Below are positions 39,851 to 50,800 of a stretch of DNA of 64,000 nucleotides, one piece after another. Position 1 is the first letter of the stretch. The number at the start of each line of letters is the position of its first letter. The notes beneath the pieces were generated by a model. The model ran no database searches and was not told the DNA's origin. It saw only the letters and a list, made by a program, of their open reading frames with translations. The translations under genes were made by a program, and so were the position numbers. This DNA is from Trichodelitschia bisporula (lineage: Eukaryota; Ascomycota; Dothideomycetes; Phaeotrichales; Phaeotrichaceae), in contig ML996700.1 in assembly GCA_010356995.1 (NCBI GenBank), positions 186,001 to 250,000 on the forward strand, in the 5' to 3' direction.

Positions 39851-41817
39851 GGTGCCGGATATGGGCCTCGTCGGCCAGCGCGCACACGGAGCGTTCGCAA
39901 TGCAGCCGTGAAGTCGCTCGACGGGCGAGGCAGAATTGCGCTATGCGAGCTTCCGTCCGTTGGTTTGTGTTTCTCAGGGTTCGTGTGCGCACCAGACGGG
40001 ATTGGATGGTGTCAGGAGGCTAAGGGGACGCGGTGGGCCAAGACAAAGACCGAACGGTACGCGGAGGCAAGACTAGAAGGTTGAAGCTTTCCAACAGCTA
40101 TGCAGAGAGAGATAGGGAAAGAGTAGTCGGAATAAAGGAATGATCAAGTAACCATTTAGCAGTTACATGCGTGTTCAAGGAGTGGAAGTGGTTAGTTTTG
40201 GGGGGATGGGAGGGGGGTGGGAGGGGGTTGTGCAGGTGTGGAACTTGAATGCGGGCGGGTATGGCTTGCGTAGGTCGCGCGGGAGATAGGGATGGGAGGG
40301 GATAAGGATAGGACCGAAAGGCAGAGCAGCGGAGTGAATAGCACACACCAACTTTCTCCCCCTCCCCCCCAGTATCCCCCTCCCCGGCAGCAAAAACATC
40401 ACAATGGCCGTTTCACATATATCCCTGCCCATACCTAACTCTCGTCTCAATATACTTTTCAACCTCTTCCTCCCCACCTAGTCGTAGGATAGGCCACGGC
40501 TCCCCCGTTCCATGGAAACGACCGCTAATAAGGGCTGCTCCTCTTCTACAGTACTTCCCGCGCTTCCCCCCCTACTGGCCTGCAGCCATCACCAAATAAG
40601 AGAACGACCATCAGCAATCTACACCGCCAGGGCTACCGACATTCGAGTCTAGCCACCGACAGCCAGCATTCCATGTGGTGTGCTAACATGCCTTTGCGCC
40701 CAACCCCACACTTGATCTTCTCAAATCTTTGACGGGAAGCGAGGCGGAGAGGCACGAACCGTCACTCTTGCTGAAACCTCCGGTTCATGTCCCAAAAGGT
40801 ACGCTGTAGTGACATGCTACCTTACTGCTTGTCTTCTACATTTCAGAGTCACTGGATTCCCGTACCCGTCCCCTCTCCTTCAACACACAATGCGGTGCCT
40901 CTCGGTCGATTACTGCTCTAGCGGCTTCATTCAGACGTCAGACATGGCCCCCCCTACTCTCTTCCCCGCCACATCCCCCACTCCAGGGACACCATCCTGA
41001 TCAACGATCTTCGCCATGAACAGCACGCGCCAGAATCTCGCCGCAATCCAGGTGTGCCCGATTGGGTGTGTCGAGTGATTTCTTCTCCGAAGCCTGGCGA
41101 ACGACCGTCGACCCTTCGTCTACCGCACAGCCGGATGGTCGGGATGCTGGCCTCAGAATGCGACACCTAGAAATGGTATCGCGCCCTATGTCCCGGGCGT
41201 CTCTGCCTATCACCGACAACAGGGCTTGTACAGCGCAATATATATGCATCATATCTAACGAAGACGAAGACGAAGACTGATAACTAGGGATGGCAATCTA
41301 GCAACCCTGCCAGCCCCACGGCTGCGGATTTCCCGCCAGAGCCGAGGGTTTGATGATGGCCTTGCCCTCTGCGTGGCAAAGACCACGCGGGGGCGAATTT
41401 GGAGGTCCCCCTCTTTCACTCCCACGAGCGATGACGGTGTTTGCACTGCTACGTCGGCGGGATTCCCGGAGCGCAGGGTAAAGTACCTTGCAGCAACCGA
41501 AAGTAGCTATCACACTTGCTGCCATGTCACAATGAGCAGGTTAAGTAGGCAGCTTTGCCCGTGAGAAAGCTGGCGTTTGTCCTGAGGATGGCTTGGAGAG
41601 CATTTCCAACTGGAGCATCGGCTCTCTCCCAAAGAGCACGTGCCAGTTTCTCCCTCGACCAGAGAAGCTGCCGGATGGAGATGGTTGTACGAGACGGCAT
41701 CAACAGACGACGGTTAATCTGCAGAACCGGGCCAACGGCTTGGAAGAGACAGTGATTCGACGAACATGACGCCGACGGCCAGAATATGGCGCAGCAGATC
41801 GAAAGTCGAATGCACCT

Positions 41818-41991
41818 TGGCAGCTGGTATAATTAGCAATGGCCATGTTCCAGACGGAGACACTGAGATAGCACAGGGCTGAACGTCCTCGTCGCCGCCT
41901 CGGTACTGGCAGCTGGTGCAAGCTGCGGTTAAAGAGTGCATTTTGAGATAACGAGAGACTGAACGACGTTGTCGTCGCCGCTTCGGTACCG
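41818..41991 (+). repeat. Degenerate tandem duplication, two copies of about 85-89 bp
   Basis: Copy A (41818-41906) and copy B (41907-about 41991) both begin TGGCAGCTGGT and later share GAGATA, CTGAACG, GTCGTCGCCG-like and TCGGTAC in the same order. Differences are again mostly transitions, with small indels. Confidence 0.75.
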
Positions 41992-42333
41992 GATGCTGTT
42001 TCAAGCCATGACTACGTCGTAGAGACTGTACTACTCGGAGTACGTATTCACCGTCTTCTGTGGTGCAGCTATTGCGGCTCACCCATACTTCTGAGGCCTC
42101 CAAGGGTTAGAAGTAAAAGAGTTCGGGGCTCTACGAAAGGTTGAGCTGGACAGTGAAGTGATTAAGACCTTGGGTGAGAGTGGTCTTATCCAAGCTACTC
42201 TTACCGTACCACTCCCTCGAATACAGAGTATATCTACCTTGTTCGGGGCATCTGGCACGTGACAGTTGACATTTAATCCCCACGAGGCTTAATAGTGACG
42301 GTCGCGATGGTCTCCGGTGGGGTCTTCTAGGAT

Positions 42334-42369
42334 ACGCGTACTACGGTACGTATTACCGTAGTACTGCGT
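42334..42369. repeat. Strong inverted repeat (hairpin)
   Basis: GTACTACGGTA (42338-42348) and TACCGTAGTAC (42354-42364) form a perfect 11-bp stem around the 5-base loop CGTAT. Outer ACGC/GCGT extends the stem with one bulged T. It lies about 1 kb upstream of the HMG-CoA synthase start. Confidence 0.85.
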
Positions 42370-42731
42370 ACACATGGCGGGTCTGGGACTCGAGATGGCA
42401 ATTCGACATCGTCGTCGTTCACCTACGAACATCATCTACGGTACCACTGTATTGCTGCTTCCCCACCTCATCGTCTATCACTCTATCACTCTATCGCTAG
42501 TCGTCCCTTACACCCTCCCACAATGTTTGTTGGGCCCCAGGGATCAATACGCCCATTGGCTGGTGCCTGACACCGCTCTTGCATTGCGCCTGCCGCTGCG
42601 TTACGCGGCGAATAAGCGTCAAGGAATGGCAGTTGATCCTAGAAGTAGAGCAAAAGCGTGTATACCGTATGCGTATGCGTATGTAGGAATGGCGAAACTG
42701 GCTGTACGATAGGTTAGTACGGAGTAGTATG

Positions 42732-43371
42732 TAGACCACTTGCACCTTCTTGGAGTGAAGTTCCCTTTGGATATCCTCTCGCTTCGTCCACCGCCTTTCC
42801 CACACTCGTCTTCTTATCTAGACCTCGTCATCCCCTCTCTCTTCTTCACTTCTTCACTTCTTCACTTCTTCACTTCTGTTCTCACATTTCCCCTCTCCCC
42901 CTCTCCGACCTCTCCACTATTCGTAGTCTTGCCCCACAGAATAATACGGAGCTCCTCTTCCCCCGAATTCGAACATATCTCCCGTTGCCAAGTTCACCCA
43001 ACCCACTCTCAAACCTCACGCCCCACCCCACCCCTCTCCCCCCCAGTCGAACATCGAAAAAGCTCAAGCCACTCTGGACCCTCCCGCTTAGCCATTCCAG
43101 TAATTATCCTGGACACGCCACAAATCAACGCCACGCCCGTTGGCCTCCTCAACACTTGCCGAAGTCGCTGGGAACCCAACATTGTATTGTTTTCCTCCCC
43201 CCAAATCTTAAAAACGTAGCCTGCCTCCCCTACAGAGCCCATAACTACACTTCCCCTCCGCTTCCTTCTTTCCTCTCAGTGAGACTCTCTTCAGAACCCC
43301 ATCGCAAACCGCAAACCGCAAACTTCTTTCCCCTCCTAAAAGTTTCCTATCTCAATCCACCTCCTTTCAAG
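42732..43371 (+). promoter_or_regulatory. ATG-free, pyrimidine-rich upstream/leader region of HMG-CoA synthase
   Basis: No ATG occurs on the plus strand in the 640 bases before the HMG-CoA synthase start codon, while C and T dominate. This includes four tandem CTTCTTCA units at 42841-42872. I infer a long 5' leader selected against upstream starts, with a pyrimidine-rich core promoter. I cannot place the transcription start. Confidence 0.6.
42841..42872 (+). repeat. CTTCTTCA tandem repeat, four units
   Basis: Four exact 8-bp units lie in the pyrimidine-rich region upstream of HMG-CoA synthase. Confidence 0.9.
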
Positions 43372-44918
43372 ATGGCCCCTTCAAATATCGGCATCAAAGC
43401 CATTGAGCTCTACTTTCCCGCTCAGGTACGTTCTGAAGTCCCTGCCGGTTCTCGTATACCCTTATGGTACAGCCTTCTCTAACACTTAGCAGTGTGTTGA
43501 GCAATCCGAGCTCGAGAAGTTCGATGGCGTCTCTACCGGGAAATACACTATTGGCCTGGGCCAGACTAAGATGAGCTTCTGCGACGACAGAGAGGGTGAG
43601 GCGCCAGCATTTACTTCCAAGTGTCACCACTGACTTCGGCCCAGATATCTACTCTCTTTCTCTCACCACCGTCTCGTCCCTCATGAAAAAGCACAACATC
43701 GATCCCACATCCATTGGTAGACTGGAAGTGGGCACGGAAACGCTTCTCGACAAGTCCAAGTCGGTCAAGTCTGTTTTGATGCAGCTCTTCGCCCCTTCGG
43801 GCAACACCAACATTGAGGGCATCGACACCGTGAATGCCTGCTATGGCGGCACCAATGCTCTGTTCAATGCCATCAACTGGATGGAGTCGTCTTCGTGGGA
43901 CGGTCGCAACGCCATCGTGGTGGCGGGTGATATCGCTCTGTACAAGAAGGGCAATGCTCGCCCTACCGGTGGCGCTGGCTGCGTTGCCATGCTGATCGGT
44001 CCTGACGCTCCCCTCGTTTTCGAGCCCGGTCTGCGTGGCAGCTACATGGCCCACGTGTATGATTTCTACAAGCCCGACCTTACAAGCGAGTACCCCTATG
44101 TCGACGGCGCCTTTTCCGTCAGGTGCTACACAGAGGCCATCGACCAGTGCTACAAGGCCTACCGGGAGCGCGTCGCGAAGCGTGCCGCTCAGTCAAACGG
44201 CGTTCCCAATGGCAATGGTGTACACGCCGAACCCCAGCTCGATCTCGATCGCTTCGACTACATGTGCTTCCATGCCCCAACCTGCAAGCTCGTTGCCAAG
44301 TCGTATGGCCGTCTCGCATACAACGACTACCTCGCCAACCCGTCCAACCCAGCGTTCGCCGACGTTCCAGCGGAGCTGCGGGATCTGGACTACACTGCGT
44401 CACTCTCCGACAGGACGCTGGAGAAGACCTTCATGGCGTTGACCAAGAAGCGGTTCGCACAGCGGGTGCAGCCGTCAATTGACGTTCCCACTAATTGTGG
44501 TAACATGTACTCTGCCAGTGTCTACTCCAGCTTGTGCAGCTTACTTGCAAATGTGGATAGCGAGGCTCTGCAGGGCAAGCGCATTGCCATCTTCAGTTAC
44601 GGCAGCGGCCTCGCCGCCTCGCTGTTCTCGCTCACGGTCAAGGGTAGTACGAAGGAGCTTGCTGCGAAACTCGACGTCCAAGCCAGGCTTGCCGCACGTA
44701 AGATTGTGGCACCTCAGGTGTATGACGATGTAGGTTGCTTTTCTTCCTAGACAGAGATCCACTCCGACTGACAATTTCAGATGTGCAACCTCCGTCAGAA
44801 GGCCCATCTCCAGAAGGCATACACCCCTCTGGGTGGAACTGACGACATTCTCCCCGGGACGTACTACCTCACCAAGGTCGATGAGCTCTTCCGGCGCGAG
44901 TATGCCATTAAGGAGTAA
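43372..44918 (+). CDS. ERG13: Hydroxymethylglutaryl-CoA synthase
   Basis: Four exons (43372-43425, 43493-43595, 43645-44729, 44781-44918) encode 459 residues, the normal size for the cytosolic enzyme. It condenses acetyl-CoA with acetoacetyl-CoA to HMG-CoA, the second step of the mevalonate pathway to ergosterol. Catalytic residues are visible: Glu84 in [12 protein letters not shown], the acyl-accepting Cys118 in NACYGGT, and His262 in FHAPTCK. The C-terminus [14 protein letters not shown] is typical. Introns are 67, 49 and 51 nt, and the first exon encodes only 18 residues. The long ATG-free leader upstream suggests efficient initiation at this start. I saw no sterol-response element I would trust. 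Confidence 0.97.
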
Positions 44919-46589
44919 GGGAGCGGTTCTTGTGGGTGGGTTCTAATGGATGCATTGCATTGGTGCGGTTGAAGCGATTGCTTGTGCACTAGATCTGCGT
45001 TTCGATTTACCAGTATCTTGGGTCGCTGTTTGGCAGTTCCTTGAATCCGGTGGATCTGTGGTTATCATATAGCCTGCCTGGGCTTTCCCAAGCACAGACG
45101 ACCGGTCAGGAGCAGATTTTGACACGAGCGATGTCGGTTGGGACTATTGATACCATGACGGGGCATGCTAGCGGCAAGAGTAGGAACCTTATGTGTTTAA
45201 TGATTTAATTGATAATGGTGTTTGACATCATCAGGAGTCAAGAGTGGACAATCCCAGTGAGGCCCAAATGCCATGGTGTTTTCGCGCGAGCCGGGGCAGC
45301 GAGGCCGTTCCGCCGTCCATTCTTCCCTGCAGAGCAAAATTTCCCCGTCGCGGTTCCGTCCCGCTTGCGCGTCTCAAGGTAGCTTGGACCGAATCTCGCG
45401 CAACAGCGCAAGGCTGATTCGAGCCGCTGCACGACATGGGCTGCGTGCCATGAGGGCACATGATCCTTGCACATACGCCATTGCCCACCTTTCGCCAAGC
45501 CCCGCCCTTCCTAATCAGATAAGATGGCGAGATCATCAGATCAGATAAAACTTTTCAGCAGAGGGCCCACTTGCACCCCATCGGTGAGCGCTCAAGGCTC
45601 CGTGGCCCAAGGGGCCCGCTTTACACCCGGAATCTAAGGGTGTTGTCAGAGTTAGGAGCAGGTGGTGTGTAGGAAGATATGGGGAACCTATTCACGTACT
45701 ACGTATGTGGTTCAGTGGGAACCAAATCAGTTCAACTAGGACACTCTATTCCCCTTTCCCACATTAAACTACCTATGTTACATAGGCCCCGATCCATCCA
45801 GCGATACCGTATATCCTGACGCGTTCTAATATAGACTGCAAGAAAGACTCTTGGCTGGCCGAGCTTTTTATGGAGGCCCGGGTTTGGAGAGTAGATTCCA
45901 GATACTGGGGTGGTGTTGGTGGATACCTAACTTCAGGGGATGGGACTATACCGGTACGTACTGGTACGTACAGTAGTAGGGCGATTACCTAGGAAGAGAC
46001 GCGTCCTAGTGGCGTATGGGCTGATGCGTGCGATGTCAAATGTGGCTGTGGCTGTGCTGCTGCGGATTTGTTGGGGAAAGTACGAAGGGCATGTGAGATG
46101 TCGGGGAAATTTTGAGGCGTTTGCGGCACACAGTGGTGTGGTGCGTACGTGGACTCTGTTCGAGAATCCGGATCGCCGAGGACACGGAGCCATGGTGCGA
46201 ATTGATTGAGGAATGGAGCTGGGACGGTCGTTCGGTGCTGAGAGCATCAACATCACATTAGTTCTAGTTCAAGGGATAAGTCGAGCGTCGGCTCCAGGCA
46301 TTTTGAATTGAATGCTCAATGGCTTGCTCATCGCCTTCCTATTTCCGTAGAATAATCCCTCCCCACCAGCTGCCTCCGTCGAAAGCTCGCAAACATCAGT
46401 TTACGATGTGCGCGACCAAGGCTCCCTGCCTCAGTCGAATGGACCATTTGATAAACCCAACATGGCGGAAGCCAGGATGACGTACCCGGCATGGCATCAT
46501 CATTACCGGAGGGCAGTGTTGTTGCCAATAGCATCAAGGGGACGAAGGCTCGTATTCCACCTCTCCCAACTGGGTTGGGTAGCTATCCC
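44919..46589. other. Convergent intergenic region between HMG-CoA synthase and Rtf2 genes
   Basis: The 1.7 kb hold the two 3' ends. I see no coding sequence. A direct repeat GGTACGTAC occurs at 45953-45961 and 45963-45971. Confidence 0.5.
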
Positions 46590-47608
46590 TTATCTGTCGA
46601 GTGTGTAGCCTCGGTTCATGAAATCGTTGTGCCTGGCCTTTGGCTTCTGGTCGCGAGACGAGAACAAGCTGGACAGGTTCTGGTTCCGTTCCGTCTTGCG
46701 TCGCTTGTTCTGTTCGGCCTGTTCCTCAAGGACCTTAGCCGCAACTGTCGCAGCTGACACATTCTTGATGTTAGCCGTTGCCTTGTCCGTTTGAACTTCC
46801 TTTGCAGGAGCGGGGACCAGACTGGGAGCCTCATCGTCCGCATTGGTCGCCTTCGGCTTATCTGCTGCAGCATCGCTGTTCTTCTTGCGCTTCTTCGAGC
46901 CCGCTGCCTTTTTCAGAGAATGCGTCAGCCCCTTCTCCTTCAGCGTCTTTATCCGTAGCATAAGCCGCGCGATATCAGTCTCGACTACCGGGACAATGGG
47001 GATGACGTCGTTGGGCGCATAGGGCTCGTTGCACTACATCCGTTAGCAAGGTCTGCATAAGATGAGATTTCACGAGCATACCTGCAAGCACTTCTCTCCA
47101 GCCACCTCCTTTATGGCCGCGCTGTCAAACGCATGTCCGCAAGGTACCAAGTACACCGCCTTGGAACCAGGTCCCAGCCTCTTCCCCGTCACAGGGCATA
47201 CCCAAACGGGCGCGCCATCGCGTTCCTTCTCCGCTTCACCATCAACCTCAAATAGAACCTCAACCACATCCTTTAGGCTTTTGACTGTTCCGCGAAGCAC
47301 CTTCTCTGCCTCCACTTTGCGTGCTTCGCCCTCGGCATCGTCGGACGGCAGCAGCGTTTCAATGATGCTGTCCTTGTTGAATAACCGTCCGGTGCAGTCG
47401 GACACGATGGGGGCGCGCAAGGGCGCGTTGTTCAGCGGGTCGGTAGTCCAGAAGTACTCCTGCTGCGTCTGTTGTGACTCTTTGAGCTCTGCTGTCGTTG
47501 GGTTGCGCGCGGCTTCCTTAACGAGTTCGCGCCGCTTGGGAATACTGAGCACGTTAATGACGTAGATGGAAGGTAATCATGAATATACCTGCCGCCATCA
47601 TTACCCAT
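46590..47608 (-). CDS. rtf2: Replication termination factor 2 (Rtf2) homologue
   Basis: Three exons (47608-47589, 47544-47082, 47033-46590) encode 308 residues. The tiny first exon supplies MGNDGGS, and the join gives MGNDGGSIPKRRELVK, the hallmark Rtf2 start. The body has a divergent RING/U-box-like zinc fold with VCPVTG, VPCGH and the CLQCNEPY pair, the last formed across the second intron. The C-terminal third is basic and low-complexity with a probable nuclear signal (KKAAGSKKRKKN). Rtf2 acts at stalled replication forks and barriers in fission yeast, is removed from forks in human cells, and is also linked to splicing. It sits directly downstream of the ATR kinase gene on the same strand with about 260 bp between them. 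Confidence 0.93.
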
Positions 47609-47867
47609 CTTGAAGCTGGTACTTGTCGTCTGATGCGTACGTGGTTAGGTCATGATGGTGGTCACATATCGAGCGACGCGGTTGCATCAGGACCCTTGGG
47701 AAGTGAAAGTCTTGGCATTATGCTAGGTCATCACGAGGCTCACGTCCCGAATAGGCAGGACAATTCAAGAGGACTGGCGGATATTGGGAACGACATGAAC
47801 TGTTAACCACGCGATCTAAGGGTATCCCTATCATTAAATGCCACAGTACTCCTTTCAGACACCAAGC

Positions 47868-50800
47868 TCAAAAGAATGCACACCATCCGAGATACATTGC
47901 CGACAACCTTACCGGATCAACCGCCATTTTGATCAGGGCATCCACATATCCATCGACACTCAAAGGCACCGTCTCGTCGGGTAGTATCCCCTTGATTTTT
48001 GCACGCACATTCTCCATAACTTCAGCCGGCGTCTCGGGTACTCCCTTGGTGTGCTTCTTAGGCTTGGCGATGAAATCCGTTGTGGGATCATGGACGAAGG
48101 TCTCGAGTATCGTCATCAGCGTGTCCTGATACTGGCGCACAATCGTGAGGGCCAACTCCGCCGCTGTACGGAATGGACCTTCGTAGCCATAGGCGCCAAA
48201 TGCGTCAACCATGTTGTGCGTCAACCGGAAAGGAACCATCTCCGGCTTATCAAACGTGAGGCCTTTTTCGAAGAGGCAGTTGAAGTCAACATGAAACACT
48301 CCCCCCGTTCCCTCCTCCAAGAGGATATTTTCACCGTGACGGTCTCCCAGCCCCAGTATATGGCCAACAATTGACATGACTGCGCACGTGCGCGTATACC
48401 GCAGCCGCGCGGCGAACCATCCTTCGGGCTCGGGAAAGGTGACGATGAACCATTCGTACAATACCGGCGGAAAATTCGATATGACGTCGTCGAGGAACAT
48501 GTCGCCACCTTTGACCGGATCGGCACAGCACTTGTCGAGCTGCTGCTTTATCTTACCATAGTCAGGCTTGACGTTTTTGTCTTTGTAGGATCCCATGATC
48601 AGGTCCCGCATCGGCTTCAAGCCGTCAACCCATTGGATGGCACCGCACTCTTCGTTTAACGGTGTCACAGCGTAAGTGCGTATGTAGAGACGTCGCTTGC
48701 TACACTCAACATCGCGCTTGAGAGCGCGGTCGATCATGGCGGTAAATTCCATGAGTCGCTGGTCCTTGCGCAAGTCGTCCTTCGGCTTGCAGAGCAGACC
48801 GTACACCTGGCCATCGGAACCACGGATAGTAAGCTTTTTGGGCCGCTGCAGAGAGCTCAGTATCAGCACGCTGTCATCAAATGATTGGATCGTGGTCAAT
48901 TGGCGGGGGAAGGGTCGATGACCTCTCACTCCTCCAATGCCAGTGGGAAGAGTTGCGGTCATCATTTTCTCGACGGGAACAACAAGATCGCAGGGAGCTA
49001 GCTTGTGGTCGAACCCAAGGTCCCTTCCGAGAAGAGCGTGACTAGATCGTCCTGGTATGTTGACCTCGCAGGCTTCCAGCAGACGTGCCGTCAGCCTCGC
49101 GCCGTGGCTAACCAAACGCCTGACGTCAACCCCTTCAACTGCACTGTGCAGCTTCTGTAGACAGTCAGCAATAGCCTTTAACGGTCGTGTTTCTCTTACC
49201 TTGACGTGCGCTAGGATGATGTTGGCCTTGGAATTCCTGTCTGCAGCCTTTGCTTTCGCAACAGCCAGTAAACTCCACAGCGCTTGTTGGCTGTGTGCAA
49301 GAACGATCTTCGTTATGATGGAAACCAACAACTCTGATACTGCGGCGCTCGGATGATTGATACGGCTCATAATCTGAGGCAGGGCAGTGTAGAACGTGTA
49401 CCCCGTGAGTCGGTCCGCGTACTTCTTGATCTGCTTGTGGATTGTGACGAGTCTCTTAATCTTTGCCCTGGTATAGTTGTCAGGGTTTCGCAAACGTTCA
49501 GCGAGGTGTACTTCCATCCCAAAATCCAGCCAGAGTGTCAGCATCTTTGGGACCGTCTGGTAGTAGTATTTCGCTCCAAATGTCATGGATCGAACGTAAT
49601 TTTCGATAACCAGCTTGGTGACATCTCCGGTGCGGTAGGAGTCGCTCTGTTTTTCAATGGGACGGGCTTTCTCGGCGTCAAGGATCTTGTTGTAGTATTT
49701 GCCCAGGTAGTAATGCCCGCGCTCCCATGTGCTGAACGATTTGACAGCCTGCGCATATGCGTCTCTGACCTCGCTGGACTTGATTTGGCCCGCCTTATCA
49801 AGCCATTTGGCAAGCAGGAGCTGAGTCTTAGCAACCAGCAAGTTCTGCTGAGAGGACCCGGCTGGGCGGCTTGAATCGTTGTATGAATGCAAAGCGTTGG
49901 ACTCGATTGCGCCCTCGAGGATCTGAATCGCCTTTCTATGATGGCCTTCTCTCCACAGAAGGTGGGCATGCTCAACCTTTGCTGCTTCATCGTTCAAACG
50001 GGTGGCTTGAAGCACTGCATCGTGGGCGATGTTGATCAGCCCGCCTTTGCGAGCCAGGCGCGCGGTAGTCAGCCACGTGGAAGCGATTTGTTTCTCTGAA
50101 AATTCAAGTCTAAGAGCCGTCAGCTACGTTAAGCTGAATAGTTGATGGACCAACTTTGATGCTCGCATGGCTGCCCGGCGAATACCAAGCAGGTATTGCT
50201 TTTGCTCTGTGCATGAGCCAAGGACACTTAGGCGCTTGTCAAGCCTCTCCATGATGCGGTCGGTTCCTGACATAGTGTATGGCAGCCCGCTGATCATCTC
50301 GATCTCATATATGGCATGAAGTTTGATGGCATATGAGTGCATACTCGCGAGTGACGCAGTTGCGGATGGGGAGAATCCTCGGGTCACACTTTCTCGTAGC
50401 TGTGAGATGGCTTTGCAGAATTTGGAGAGATCCGTATGTGCGTTCTCCATTTCAAGCAGCGTCTTTGCGATGCCGACGTTGAAATCCTGAGTTTCGTCCC
50501 AGTCCTGCGCTGACAGAAGCCTTTTCAAAACGCCCCATTTCCCGGTTACCCAGGACGCTTCTGCCACAAATGATTGAACCTGTGGTGGTGCGCCGGGCTT
50601 ATCAGCGTATAGACTCACAGCGGAATTCAGCAGAGAGTCTGCACATATTAGCCAATAGCTTTGCGAGTAAATAATGTGTCCTACCATAGCGCCCGGATGC
50701 CTTCAGACAGTTTAGAAGTTCAAACTGCAATGCCTGATCATCCGGCTTCTCTGCCAACGAGAGCTCGTACCAGCTCTGAGCCGCAGTCCACCTTCCGGCG

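Larger units (their letters stand above)
39851..42731. other. Intergenic region upstream of the membrane glycoprotein and HMG-CoA synthase genes
   Basis: Nearly 2.9 kb have no recognisable coding sequence. The stretch next to 39851 is G/A-rich and probably the leader of the glycoprotein gene. A diverged tandem duplication lies at 41818-41991, a GTAC-type inverted repeat at 42028-42043, and a strong hairpin at 42334-42369 (separate entries). Confidence 0.5.
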
